Shown piece by piece: positions 52,560 through 61,187 of a stretch of DNA of 64,000 nt. The stretch is from assembly GCF_014643735.1 (NCBI RefSeq), contig NZ_BMKA01000001.1, forward strand, positions 806,001 to 870,000. Reading direction: 5' to 3'. Both the position numbers and the translations under genes were made by a program. The stretch is from Neptunicoccus cionae. GTDB lineage: Bacteria > Pseudomonadota > Alphaproteobacteria > Rhodobacterales > Rhodobacteraceae. How positions within the stretch are numbered: the first letter of the stretch is position 1; the number at the start of each line of letters is the position of its first letter. Below the pieces are notes generated by a model. It made no database searches. It had not been told where the DNA came from and saw only the letters and a list, made by a program, of their open reading frames with translations.

Positions 52560-52857
52560 CGTAATTCTCCTAATTGTATACCACCCACGGAATGTGGTGG
52601 CTTGGTGCAGTCGGGTCTCTAGTCGGTACCGGCGTCTGCAACAAAGAAGAAGAACGGAACGTGTGAAAGACGGCTCACAACGCCTTTATGTCACAGAGTC
52701 TCTTGCAAGGAAAGCATTTAAAAATCGAGCCTCCCCATCGGAGGATTTCCGCTGGTCGCTGTTGGCACGGATTTCTTTCTGAGAAAGTCTGGAACCTTTC
52801 AGCATGGCGCACGTTACCTCGCTGTAGCAGATAACTTGCAACAAAAAAGGAAATAAA
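52560..52857. other. Divergent intergenic region, cold-shock 5' leader and DUF992 promoter
   Basis: 298 bases without a gene. The left half should contain the promoter and untranslated leader of the cold-shock gene (minus strand), often long and temperature-responsive in this family. The right half should hold the promoter of the DUF992 gene, which has AAAAGGA before its ATG. I find no strong repeat or hairpin. Confidence 0.4.
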
Positions 52858-53394
52858 ATGACACGCACATTCGCTAAAACAGCCACCGCAACCCTGATCG
52901 CCGCAGCCATGCCGCTCGTTGCCGTTGCCGACGGCGGGACCGCAGAAGAGTCGACCAAAACCGAACTGCAGGCCCCGATGAACTGGGATAACAAGGTTCA
53001 AGTGGGTGAGCTGATTTGTGAACAGGAAGACCGCGAAAACCTGATCGTGTTCTCCAAAGCCAAGTTCGATTGTTCCTATACTTCCGCTGAAACAGGCAAT
53101 GTGGAACATTACGTAGGCACAGCGACCAAAGTTGGCGTCGATCTGACAGCCCAGAAGGTCGAGACAATGGTATGGTACGTATTTGCACCGACCTCGGGTC
53201 TGGAAGCTGGCGGTCTGGAAGGTAACTTCATCGGCGCGACAGCAGATGCCTCTATTGGCGCTGGCGGCGGTGGCCATGTGCTGGTCGGTGGTCTTGACCG
53301 CTCCTTCGCTCTGCAACCGGCTGCATTTTCCGGTACAACAGGTATCGGCGCCTCCATCGGTGTAGAGAAATTCAACCTTGATTACGCTGGATAA
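52858..53394 (+). CDS. DUF992 domain-containing exported protein
   Basis: Protein of 178 residues with a signal peptide of about 25 residues (TLIAAAMPLVAVADG) and one DUF992 domain (~48-175; VGELICEQEDRE, FDCSYTS, VGVDLTAQK, GLEGNFIGATADASIGAGGG). The pair of cysteines in the mature part could form a disulfide. The family is common in alphaproteobacteria, and its function is unknown. Monocistronic, with its own terminator. Confidence 0.88.
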   Translation: MTRTFAKTATATLIAAAMPLVAVADGGTAEESTKTELQAPMNWDNKVQVGELICEQEDRENLIVFSKAKFDCSYTSAETGNVEHYVGTATKVGVDLTAQKVETMVWYVFAPTSGLEAGGLEGNFIGATADASIGAGGGGHVLVGGLDRSFALQPAAFSGTTGIGASIGVEKFNLDYAG

Positions 53395-53424
53395 CCTCCC
53401 ATCCGGGTAATCGAACCCTCCCCA

Positions 53425-53451
53425 AAGCCCGCAGCTCCGTGCTGCGGGCTT
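53425..53451 (+). terminator. Rho-independent terminator of the DUF992 gene
   Basis: An 11-base perfect stem (AAGCCCGCAGC at 53425-53435, GCTGCGGGCTT at 53441-53451) with a 5-base loop, running into TTCTT, 30 bases past the stop codon. Confidence 0.88.
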
Positions 53452-53583
53452 TTCTTATGGCGCAGCGTCATTCGCGGCAGGGTAGTGCCGTTTGGCGCAA
53501 ATATGTAGCCAGTTGCCAGCCAGCGGTGCTACACACGCTATGCTGCGAGAGACTGCGGCGAACCCTGATCAACCGAGGACCCT

Positions 53584-54744
53584 ATGGCGCTAGACACTGA
53601 AACTTTCGACCTTTTGAAATCCACGTTGCAGCGGTTCGTGCGCGAACGGCTGGTGCCCCGCGAGGACGAGGTCGCCGAGACCAACACCATTCCCGAAGAC
53701 ATACGCGCCGAGATGCGCGAACTGGGCTTGTTCGGCCTGTCTATCCCCGAAGAATTCGGCGGGTTGGGGCTCGACATGGAAGAAGAGGTCAATCTGGCGT
53801 TTGAGCTGGGCCGGACCTCTCCGGCGTTTCGCTCATTGCTCGGGACAAACAACGGGATCGGCTCACAGGGGCTGATCATGGACGGGACCGAGGCGCAAAA
53901 GCAGCATTATCTGCCAAAGCTTGCCAGTGGCGAGATGATCGCCTCTTTCGCCCTGACCGAGGCCGAAGCCGGTTCGGACGCCCGTTCCTTGCGGACGTCG
54001 GCAAAGCGGGACGGGGATGGTTTTATTCTGAACGGGACCAAGCGTTACATCACAAACGCGCCCCACGCCGGATTGTTCACCGTATTTGCCCGCACAGAGG
54101 ATCCGGACAATCCCGAGGGCAGCATCACCGCCTTTCTGGTTGAAGCAGGCACGCCGGGACTAAGCATCGGGTCCGTGGATAAAAAAATGGGGCAGCAGGG
54201 ATCGCTGACCAGCGATGTGGTGTTTGAGGACTGCCGCGTTCCCGCATCCGCCGTTCTTGGTGAAAAGACGGGGCAGGGGTTCCGCACGGCCATGAAGGTC
54301 CTAGATCGCGGCCGGCTGCATATATCGGCAGTTTGTGTCGGCGCCGCAGAGCGGTTGATCGCGGACAGTCTGGATTACGCGATGGAGCGCAAGCAGTTCG
54401 GCCAGCCGATTGCCGAGTTCCAACTGGTGCAGGCCATGCTGGCGGACAGCCGCGCCGAGGCTTTTGCCGCCCGTTGTATGGTGCTCGAAACAGCCCGCGC
54501 CAAGGACCGCGCCGAGGTGGTTACCACGGATGCGGCCTGTTGCAAGATGTACGCCAGCGAAATGGTCGGTCGGGTTGCGGACCGCGCAGTGCAAATCCAC
54601 GGCGGTGCGGGCTATATGTCCGAATACGCAATCGAACGCTTCTACCGCGATGTGCGGCTGTTCCGGATTTACGAGGGCACGACCCAAATCCAGCAGCTTG
54701 TGATTGCGCGCAATATGATCAAGCAGCGCAAATCAGAGTTGTGA
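53584..54744 (+). CDS. Acyl-CoA dehydrogenase
   Basis: FAD flavoprotein of 386 residues, the standard length. It has the N-terminal helical domain, the flavin and substrate segment FALTEAEAGSDARSLRT, and the C-terminal bundle with the catalytic base Glu in RIYEGTTQIQ. It introduces the alpha-beta double bond into an acyl-CoA and passes electrons to ETF; chain length or branching cannot be read. GAGGA precedes the ATG. No other fatty-acid or amino-acid breakdown gene is adjacent, so its pathway is open. Confidence 0.92.
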   Translation: MALDTETFDLLKSTLQRFVRERLVPREDEVAETNTIPEDIRAEMRELGLFGLSIPEEFGGLGLDMEEEVNLAFELGRTSPAFRSLLGTNNGIGSQGLIMDGTEAQKQHYLPKLASGEMIASFALTEAEAGSDARSLRTSAKRDGDGFILNGTKRYITNAPHAGLFTVFARTEDPDNPEGSITAFLVEAGTPGLSIGSVDKKMGQQGSLTSDVVFEDCRVPASAVLGEKTGQGFRTAMKVLDRGRLHISAVCVGAAERLIADSLDYAMERKQFGQPIAEFQLVQAMLADSRAEAFAARCMVLETARAKDRAEVVTTDAACCKMYASEMVGRVADRAVQIHGGAGYMSEYAIERFYRDVRLFRIYEGTTQIQQLVIARNMIKQRKSEL

Positions 54745-54752
54745 TCCTTAAA

Positions 54753-54802
54753 GCGGGGGCATTCTGCCCCCGCGCCCCCTGAGGATATTTGACCCAAAAA
54801 GA
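54753..54802. repeat. Hairpin plus AT-rich tail, a Rhodobacterales-type intergenic element
   Basis: A perfect 9-base stem, GCGGGGGCA (54753-54761) with TGCCCCCGC (54765-54773), followed by CGCCCCCT and then GAGGATATTT GACCCAAAAA. I recall similar GC hairpin plus CCGAGGATATTT-type tails after many genes in Rhodobacterales genomes. It lies between two convergent genes and probably works as a bidirectional terminator. Only one copy is in this window. Confidence 0.6.
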
Positions 54803-54813
54803 GCATGCGACTG

Positions 54814-55980
54814 TCAGCTGTTCCCGATGGTCCAGCCACGGCCTTCGGTGCCAAATAGTTCATAGCCTTCGTCTTTTACGCAGAGCGTGTCTTCAAGTTT
54901 GATAAAGCCGCGCGTGGGGTGGAGCATTGTGGTTTCCACCGACAGGATCATGTTTGTGCGCAATGGCTTATCCGCATCGCGGTTTTCGTAGGCGACGGGG
55001 TGGTTTGTCATCAGGAACGGGGCTTCGTGGCTGATCAGCCCCATCCCGTGAGCAAAGAAATCGGTGCAAGAAGCGTTAGGTTGGGTTTTGCGGCAGGATT
55101 CGCCGGCGACGATCACTTCGGCCCCTGTTGCGCCAGCGCGGATTTTGGCGAAAGCGGCTTGCTGGGTGGCTTCGACTTCGGCCAGCAGATCCTGCAATTC
55201 GCTGTCGGGTTCACCCAGCACCCCCATCCGGCAAATATCACCGATGTAACCGTCAAGATTGCCACCGGAATCAATCGAAAGCACCTCGCCCTCTGCCCAG
55301 GTCTGGCTTGATGCTGCGCGGTTGTGGCTGTTGCCAAGGGTCAGCAGGCAGTATTCAAACATCAGCCCGCGTTTGGTTTCTTCCTGACGCAGACGCTCGA
55401 TAATCTCGAACTTGCTGTCGCCGTGTTTCGCGCCCTGAATGGTGGCTTGCATGGATGCGGTTATGGTTTCTGATGCTTGACGCAGAAGTTTCAGTTCCCG
55501 CTCTGTTTTCACCGCGCGGAGTTCTTCCAGCACGGTCGTGGCGTCAAACAGTGTCGCTTGGGGCATCTGTGCGGCAATTTCAGCGGCGGCGTTCATCGGC
55601 AGGAAAGAGGGTTCCACCCCGATCCGCCCCGCGCTGATGCCCATCCGGTCCAGATGTTCCAGTGCCTGTTGCGTGGAATCAAGGCTGGTCCAGGACATGG
55701 TATAGATGTGCTGTGGCCAGAAGGGGTGGTTCTCATGCTCGCCGCCTTCCATCTTATTGCCCACATAGGCGGTCTTTTCGACAGCACCTTTGATGTAGAC
55801 GAAGACCGGCAGATAGCGGCTGTGGCCAATGGCATCCATCGCAGAGAAGAAGATGAACTGATAGCCCCCCAGCAGGTAGCGCACGTTATGCTTTGACGTC
55901 ACCAGAAGCGCGTCGAGCCCTGCCTGCTCCATCAACGCATCCAGATGGGAGAAACTGTAGTCGAGATCGGGTTGTGTCAT
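54814..55980 (-). CDS. M24 family metallopeptidase (aminopeptidase P/creatinase-like)
   Basis: Cytoplasmic enzyme of 388 residues; the start is the ATG complementary to 55978-55980, two bases before the cupin gene's stop, although the frame is open further up. The N-terminal creatinase domain spans ~1-160. Metal ligands: Asp in LSIDSGGNLDGYIGD (two), His in FFAHGMGLISHE, Glu in LSVETT and Glu in IKLEDTL. It may hydrolyse a peptide or, like creatinase, a C-N bond in a small compound. It is the last gene of a four-gene operon with a cupin and the Tm-1-type pair. Confidence 0.88.
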   Translation of the reverse strand: MTQPDLDYSFSHLDALMEQAGLDALLVTSKHNVRYLLGGYQFIFFSAMDAIGHSRYLPVFVYIKGAVEKTAYVGNKMEGGEHENHPFWPQHIYTMSWTSLDSTQQALEHLDRMGISAGRIGVEPSFLPMNAAAEIAAQMPQATLFDATTVLEELRAVKTERELKLLRQASETITASMQATIQGAKHGDSKFEIIERLRQEETKRGLMFEYCLLTLGNSHNRAASSQTWAEGEVLSIDSGGNLDGYIGDICRMGVLGEPDSELQDLLAEVEATQQAAFAKIRAGATGAEVIVAGESCRKTQPNASCTDFFAHGMGLISHEAPFLMTNHPVAYENRDADKPLRTNMILSVETTMLHPTRGFIKLEDTLCVKDEGYELFGTEGRGWTIGNS

Positions 55981-55981
55981 A

Positions 55982-56410
55982 TCAGCTAGCCTTAAGGTCT
56001 TCTTTCGGGATGATGCGGAAATCCGGTGCCTCGCGCAGCATTTTTTCGGGGCCGGTGGGAGAATACACCACAAACAGTTGCATCGGCGTGTCGCCGGTGT
56101 TGAGCGTGGAGTGAAAGCGACTGTCGGGCACGAATATGGTGCAACCGGCGCTGACGGCGCGGGTGTCCGGCGTTCCGTTTTCGTCCTCCACCATTTGTTC
56201 ACCGGTGCCGCTGATCACGAATATGATCTCTTCGGCGTCCGGATGGTTATGGCGGGAATGGCCCTGTCCGGGCGGTACAAACACAACGCCTGCGGAAAAC
56301 TTTGTGGCGCCATTAACTTCTGGCGCGGTGGTAAGAGCCAAGCGCCCCCAGTCGAACCCGAAGTTGTCTACGTCATTGGGGTAGATGAAATATTTGTCGG
56401 TCGCGCGCAT
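55982..56410 (-). CDS. Cupin domain protein
   Basis: Single-domain cupin of 142 residues. The metal-binding motif reads GQGHSRHNHPDAEEIIFVISG (in order: His, His, His, Glu), and the second motif GCTIFVPDSRFHSTLN supplies a further His. This is the pattern of metal-dependent small-molecule enzymes such as isomerases or epimerases, and also of sensors. It sits between the TIM-barrel and M24 genes, with two and five bases of spacing, so it takes part in the same pathway. The reaction is unknown. Confidence 0.85.
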   Translation of the reverse strand: MRATDKYFIYPNDVDNFGFDWGRLALTTAPEVNGATKFSAGVVFVPPGQGHSRHNHPDAEEIIFVISGTGEQMVEDENGTPDTRAVSAGCTIFVPDSRFHSTLNTGDTPMQLFVVYSPTGPEKMLREAPDFRIIPKEDLKAS

Positions 56411-56415
56411 TTGAA

Positions 56416-57258
56416 TTATCCTTTTGGTGTAATTTCGATGGCTTTGAACTCTTTGATCTGGTCGCGGATGGCGGTTTCGGCTGGCAAGCGTTCAGCACTG
56501 CTTGCGCCGTAAAATCCGTGGCAGCGGTCGGCGTGGCGCAGCACGTATTTGGCGTCTTCTGGCATGCTGATCGGGCCGCCGTGACACAGCACGATCACGT
56601 CTTCGCGCACGGAACGCGCTGCTGTTGCGATGGCGTCGATCTCTGTGACGCAATCGTCCAGTGACTTGGCCGAGGTCGCCCCAATGGCCCCGCCGGTTGT
56701 CACCCCCATATGAGCCACGATGATATCCGCACCGGCCTTTGTCATCGCGATCGCTTCGTCGGGGTTGAACACATAAGGGGTGGTCAGCAGGTCGATGTCG
56801 TGGGCTTGTCGTATCATATCCACCTCCAGCCCGTAGCCCATGCCAGTTTCTTCAAAGCTCTGGCGCATCATGCCGTCAAACAGGCCAATGGTGGGGAAGT
56901 TCTGTACACCTGAAAACCCCATCGTCTTCAGTTCTGCCAGAAACTGGGGCATCAGGATGAAGGGATCGGTGCCATTTACGCCTGCAAGAACCGGCGTGTG
57001 TTTGACTACAGGCAAGACTTCGACGGCCATTTCCCTGACAATTTCATTGGCATTGCCATAGGCGAGCAATCCGGCCGCCGAACCACGGCCCGCCATGCGA
57101 TAACGGCCTGAATTGTAAATAATGATAAGATCAATGTCGCCGGCTTCCTCGGATTTTGCGGACAGTCCTGAACCAGCGCCACCCCCGATTATGGGCCGGT
57201 TTTCGGCAATCATAGTGTTGAAATTGTTCAGAATACTGGCGCGGTCGAAATAGGGCAT
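56416..57258 (-). CDS. Phosphoenolpyruvate hydrolase family TIM-barrel protein
   Basis: Protein of 280 residues in the TIM-barrel family annotated as phosphoenolpyruvate hydrolase or TIM-barrel signal transduction protein. Recognisable parts are [24 protein letters not shown] near the start (in segments), [14 protein letters not shown], and VLCHGGPI near the end. It corresponds to the C-terminal half of the tomato resistance protein Tm-1; the N-terminal half is the next gene upstream in the operon, three bases away. The biochemical activity of bacterial members is not established. Confidence 0.85.
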   Translation of the reverse strand: MPYFDRASILNNFNTMIAENRPIIGGGAGSGLSAKSEEAGDIDLIIIYNSGRYRMAGRGSAAGLLAYGNANEIVREMAVEVLPVVKHTPVLAGVNGTDPFILMPQFLAELKTMGFSGVQNFPTIGLFDGMMRQSFEETGMGYGLEVDMIRQAHDIDLLTTPYVFNPDEAIAMTKAGADIIVAHMGVTTGGAIGATSAKSLDDCVTEIDAIATAARSVREDVIVLCHGGPISMPEDAKYVLRHADRCHGFYGASSAERLPAETAIRDQIKEFKAIEITPKG

Positions 57259-57261
57259 AAG

Positions 57262-58467
57262 CTATTGGTCCTGTTGCAGGGATTGAAAGGCATCCACGGC
57301 GGCGGCCGAAAATGCTGGATCGTTTATGTGGTGGGGCAGGCGGATCAATCTGCGCTGCGCGGTCTGTTTGAACTTGGCTGCGAGCGTTTCAAACAGCGCG
57401 GCGCTGGCTTTGGGGTCGTGGAACGGCCCGTCTGTTATATCGAGCGCCGAAACCCCGCCTTCGGGCAGTAGCAAGGTAACAGGTCCACGACATTTGTTCA
57501 GTTTCGCCGCAATCCACGTCCCGATGTGTACGTTTTCATCAGGCGTTGTGCGCATCAGCGTCACATTGGCGTTGTGGTTGTAAAACAGACGGTCCGCAAA
57601 AGCCTTTGGCACGGTATCGGGTGCCCAGAAGTTCACCATATCCACAGCACCCGGAGCCCCGACCCAAGGTTTGCGCGCGCGCGCCACCGCATCCAGCCGC
57701 TCTGGGCCTGACGGCAATACGCCGCCCACCAACTCATCCCCGATTTCTGTCAGGGTCATATCCATCACCCCGCTTAGATAGCCACTGTCAAGCAGGCTCT
57801 CCAATGTGCGCCCGCCCGTGCCGGTGGCATGAAAAACAACGCAATCGTAATGATGTTTCATCTGCGCGGTGATTTGGGTCACGCAGGGCGTGGTCACGCC
57901 AAACATGGACAGGCCAAGCGACTCTTTCTCTACAATCGGGCGCAGATAGGGGCTGGATGTCATCCCCAGCAAGGCCTGTGCGGCGTTGTGCAGAATATTC
58001 CGGCTAAGCCGGTTTAGGCCTGCAAGATCAGTGACAGACGGAACGACAATCGTGTCCGTACTGCCAATGTAGGGCGCCATATCACCGGAAGCGAGCGTGC
58101 TGACCAGCAGTTTGGGCAGGCCATAGGGCAGTGCGCGTAGCCCCTCGCAGATCATCGCGCTGCCACCGCCGCCGCCAATCCCGATAATCGCGCTGATGTC
58201 TTTCTGGCGCGTGCTGCAAAACCGCGCAAACGCCTCTCCCATCGCCTGAACCGCATGTCCCCGATCACTACCGCCCAAAACATAGTCCGCACCTTTCGGG
58301 TGATGCGCGGCAACGTCGCGAGCTGAAAAATCTGCAGCATCCGCGCTGGTTTGGGTCGAGAGATCGACCGTCACAAGGGGCAACACGCCACGCCGCAGCA
58401 GGGTCGCGAGATGCTCGAGTTCTTCGGATTTCGTGTCGAATGTTCCGACAAGATACAGTTTTGACAA
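57262..58467 (-). CDS. Tm-1-like ATP-binding domain protein (UPF0261)
   Basis: Protein of 401 residues equal to the N-terminal part of plant Tm-1. Marks: LYLVGTFDTKSEELEHL, the glycine-rich GIGGGGGSAM nucleotide loop, and HATGTGGRTLESL. I choose the TTG complementary to 58465-58467: GGGAGGG lies six bases before it and homology begins right there (SKLYLVGTFDT). The frame stays open only eight more codons to a GTG or ATG-like start that lacks a site. First gene of the leftward operon, divergent from a sugar ABC transporter. Confidence 0.87.
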   Translation of the reverse strand: MSKLYLVGTFDTKSEELEHLATLLRRGVLPLVTVDLSTQTSADAADFSARDVAAHHPKGADYVLGGSDRGHAVQAMGEAFARFCSTRQKDISAIIGIGGGGGSAMICEGLRALPYGLPKLLVSTLASGDMAPYIGSTDTIVVPSVTDLAGLNRLSRNILHNAAQALLGMTSSPYLRPIVEKESLGLSMFGVTTPCVTQITAQMKHHYDCVVFHATGTGGRTLESLLDSGYLSGVMDMTLTEIGDELVGGVLPSGPERLDAVARARKPWVGAPGAVDMVNFWAPDTVPKAFADRLFYNHNANVTLMRTTPDENVHIGTWIAAKLNKCRGPVTLLLPEGGVSALDITDGPFHDPKASAALFETLAAKFKQTAQRRLIRLPHHINDPAFSAAAVDAFQSLQQDQ

Positions 58468-58871
58468 TTGAAACCCTCCCGCTTCAACCAAAAGTAGTTC
58501 TAAAAAGACCCGCGCCCGTTCCGCGTGTTTTCTTTCCTGTGGATTGCATCTGGTCCGGCCAGAATGGGCGAAATCGGGGCGAGTCGTAAAGCCCTGTTTT
58601 TAGAAAATCTCCGCAGCTCCGCCGGCAGGAATGAGTGAATTCCAAATAAAATATAAGGAAAATAACGTATTTCTCTGCGAAATTGGAGAGGGTGAAGGTC
58701 GAAAACAATTTCTTGACTCGATCCCTTAACTGGTATTACCAAAAGTAACGTGGGAGACAAATACCCTTTAATTCCGCAGCAGACCGGAAGACCGTGGAAC
58801 AGGGCGAATTGAGAATTAAAACCGGTGGAAAAACCGCCAGTAGATCACTGCACATTTGGGAGGAAAAACTT
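58468..58871. other. Divergent control region between the Tm-1 operon and the ABC operon
   Basis: 404 bases without a gene. It holds the GntR-like palindrome described separately, an AT-rich stretch around 58630-58680, and a TTGACT at 58713-58718 that could be a -35 for the rightward operon with TATTAC at 58734-58739 (15-base spacer, short). The frame of the binding protein is open back to 58794 but has no homology there. Confidence 0.5.
58731..58741. promoter_or_regulatory. GntR/FadR-like operator palindrome
   Basis: TGGTATTACCA is a perfect palindrome around one central base. The TGGT-N-ACCA form is typical of operators for the FadR branch of GntR regulators, such as those of sugar-acid and lactate genes. 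It overlaps the candidate -10 of the rightward ABC operon, a repressor-like position. No GntR gene lies in the window. Confidence 0.55.
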
Positions 58872-60182
58872 ATGAAACGTAAAATGACTGGCATGCTTGC
58901 CGGGGCCGCGATCTCGGCTCTGATGGCGACGTCCGCCGCTGCCGAAGATCTGGTGATCTTCTGGGCGGAGTGGGATCCTGCCAACTTTCTGCAAGAACTT
59001 GTGAATGAATACGAAGAGGAAACCGGCATTTCGGTGACGGTGGAAACCACCCCTTGGGCGGATTTTCAGACCAAGGCATTCACGGAATTTAACGCCCGCG
59101 GCAGTGCCTATGACATGATCGTCGGCGACAGTCAGTGGCTCGGTGCCGCGTCCGAGGGCGGGCATTATGTGGATCTCACGGATTTCTTTAAAGAGAACAA
59201 TCTGGGTGAGGTGATGGCACCGGCGACGGTGAAATATTACGCCGAATATCCCGGCAACTCTGGCAAATACTGGGCTATTCCTGCGGAAGGGGATGCTGTT
59301 GGTTGGTCCTATCGCAAGGACTGGTTCGAAGATCCGGCTGAAATGGAAGCATTCAAAGCGAAATACGGCTATGATCTGGCGCCACCGAAAACATGGGCCG
59401 AACTGACCGACATCGCCGAGTTCTTTCACCGCCCCGACGAAGACCGCTACGGCATCGCGATTTATACCGACAACAGCTATGACGCGATGGTCATGGGGGT
59501 TGAGAACGCGATCTTCTCTTACGGGGCGGATCTGGGCAATTTCGAAACTTACGAAGTTGACGGCTATGTAAACAGCGATCAGGCGGTTGCCGCGCTAGAG
59601 AACTATAAGAAGCTCTACAGCTACACACCTCCGGGTTGGGCCAAGACCTTCTTTGTGGAAAACAATCAGGCGATCACCGAAGGCCTTGTGGCTATGTCGA
59701 TGAATTATTTCGCCTTTTTCCCTGCGTTGCTGAACGAGGCATCCAACCCCCATGCGGCCAACACCGGCTTTTTTGCCAATCCGGCCGGACCTGATGGCGA
59801 CCAGTTTGCAGCCCTTGGTGGGCAGGGGATTTCGGTTGTAAAATACTCTGAAAATCAAGACATGGCGATGGATTTTCTTGAGTGGTTTATCAAGGATGAA
59901 ACGCAGAAACGCTGGGCTGAACTCGGTGGGTATACCGCCAGCGCTGCGGTGCTGGAATCTGACGAGTTCCGTCAGGCGACCCCGTATAACGAGGCGTTTT
60001 ACCAGACCATGTTTAAGGTCAAGGATTTCTGGGCTGTTCCTGAATTTGCCGAGTTGCTGACCTCTGCCAACCAGCGTCTGTATCCATTCATCGTTGGCGA
60101 TGAAGGCACAGCGAAAGAGACGCTGGATGCGCTGGCCTCTGATTGGGAAAACACATTCAAAAAATACGGTCGCGGGCAATAA
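58872..60182 (+). CDS. Carbohydrate-type ABC transporter substrate-binding protein
   Basis: Periplasmic binding protein of 436 residues (family 1, sugar type). The ATG at 58872 has GGGAGGAAA just upstream; the signal peptide ends SAAAED. The mature start, LVIFWAEWDPANFLQELV, and the later SYGADLGNF and AMSMNYFAFFPALL segments fit sugar or polyol binders. It is rich in acidic and aromatic residues, as expected for sugar stacking. First gene of an operon with two permeases and two ATPases; the ligand is unknown. Confidence 0.9.
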   Translation: MKRKMTGMLAGAAISALMATSAAAEDLVIFWAEWDPANFLQELVNEYEEETGISVTVETTPWADFQTKAFTEFNARGSAYDMIVGDSQWLGAASEGGHYVDLTDFFKENNLGEVMAPATVKYYAEYPGNSGKYWAIPAEGDAVGWSYRKDWFEDPAEMEAFKAKYGYDLAPPKTWAELTDIAEFFHRPDEDRYGIAIYTDNSYDAMVMGVENAIFSYGADLGNFETYEVDGYVNSDQAVAALENYKKLYSYTPPGWAKTFFVENNQAITEGLVAMSMNYFAFFPALLNEASNPHAANTGFFANPAGPDGDQFAALGGQGISVVKYSENQDMAMDFLEWFIKDETQKRWAELGGYTASAAVLESDEFRQATPYNEAFYQTMFKVKDFWAVPEFAELLTSANQRLYPFIVGDEGTAKETLDALASDWENTFKKYGRGQ

Positions 60183-60210
60183 ACCATTCTGCCTTTGACA
60201 CGAAAATCGG

Positions 60211-60228
60211 GGGCGCTGCGGCGCCCCT
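60211..60228 (+). terminator. Stem-loop after the sugar-binding-protein gene
   Basis: GGGGCGC (60211-60217) pairs with GCGCCCC (60222-60228) around a 4-base loop, followed by TAGTTTCC. It lies 28 bases past the binding-protein stop and before the first permease, and likely makes the binding-protein message more abundant than the rest. Confidence 0.65.
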
Positions 60229-60280
60229 AGTTTCCAGACCCAACGCCATTTGATCAGAACGAGCGAAGAAGGAACGCCCC

Positions 60281-61186
60281 GTGCCGACGAATAACATGAC
60301 CCGGCTAGACCCGAACTCGCAGGCGGCCTCAAAGGGGCTTAGCGACCTGTCGATCCGCAATCTCTTTATAATCCCGACCATCGCATTTCTGATTATTTTC
60401 AACATCTTCCCGCTGCTGTATTCGCTGGGATACTCGTTCACGGATTTCCGCGCTTCGACCAATGCACCTGCCAAGTTCATCGGGCTGCAAAACTACCGTG
60501 AACTGCTGAACGATCCGTTTATTTGGAAAAACTTCTCGATCACCGCGAAATATGTGCTGATTTCCGTTACAGGGCAGGTCGTTGTGGGCTTTGGCCTTGC
60601 GATGCTGCTGAACCGTGCGATCCCTGCGAAAGGGTTAATCACGACGCTTTTGTTGCTGCCAATGATGCTGTCGATGGCGGTTGTAGGCCTGTTCTGGAAG
60701 CTGCTTTATGATCCGAACTTCGGGATCATTAACTACTTCCTCGGGCTTGGAAAATTCGAATGGCTTGCCGATCCTGATGTCGCGCTTTGGGCGATTGCCA
60801 TTGTGGATATCTGGATGTGGTCGCCTTTTGTGATGCTGCTGTCGCTCGCTGGCTTGTCCGCCGTGCCAAAACATCTGTACGAAGCCGCCGAGATTGACCG
60901 CGCAGGCAATATCTACACGTTCTTCCGCATTACCCTGCCACTCGTGGCGCCGATCCTGATGATTGCGATCATCTTCCGCACGATGGAGGCGTTCAAAACA
61001 TTCGATTTGGCCTATGTGCTGTCCTCCCAGCCCACAACCGAGCTGATTGCCATTCGCCTTTACAAGATGGCGTTTCAGGAATGGCAGACAGGTATGTCAT
61101 CTGCATTTGCCTATATCGTGCTGATCATGGTGGTGGCGATTACCAATATCTATGTGAAATACCTTAACAAAGTGAAGGCGCGTTAA
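60281..61186 (+). CDS. Sugar-type ABC transporter permease (UgpA/MalF-like)
   Basis: Inner-membrane permease of 301 residues, start GTG with GAAGGAA before it. About six helices, an opening NLFIIPTIAFLIIFNIFPLL helix in part, and the coupling loop YEAAEIDRAGNIYTFFRITLP. It forms the pore with the next gene product, which starts one base after its stop. Confidence 0.92.
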   Translation: MPTNNMTRLDPNSQAASKGLSDLSIRNLFIIPTIAFLIIFNIFPLLYSLGYSFTDFRASTNAPAKFIGLQNYRELLNDPFIWKNFSITAKYVLISVTGQVVVGFGLAMLLNRAIPAKGLITTLLLLPMMLSMAVVGLFWKLLYDPNFGIINYFLGLGKFEWLADPDVALWAIAIVDIWMWSPFVMLLSLAGLSAVPKHLYEAAEIDRAGNIYTFFRITLPLVAPILMIAIIFRTMEAFKTFDLAYVLSSQPTTELIAIRLYKMAFQEWQTGMSSAFAYIVLIMVVAITNIYVKYLNKVKAR

Positions 61187-61187
61187 T

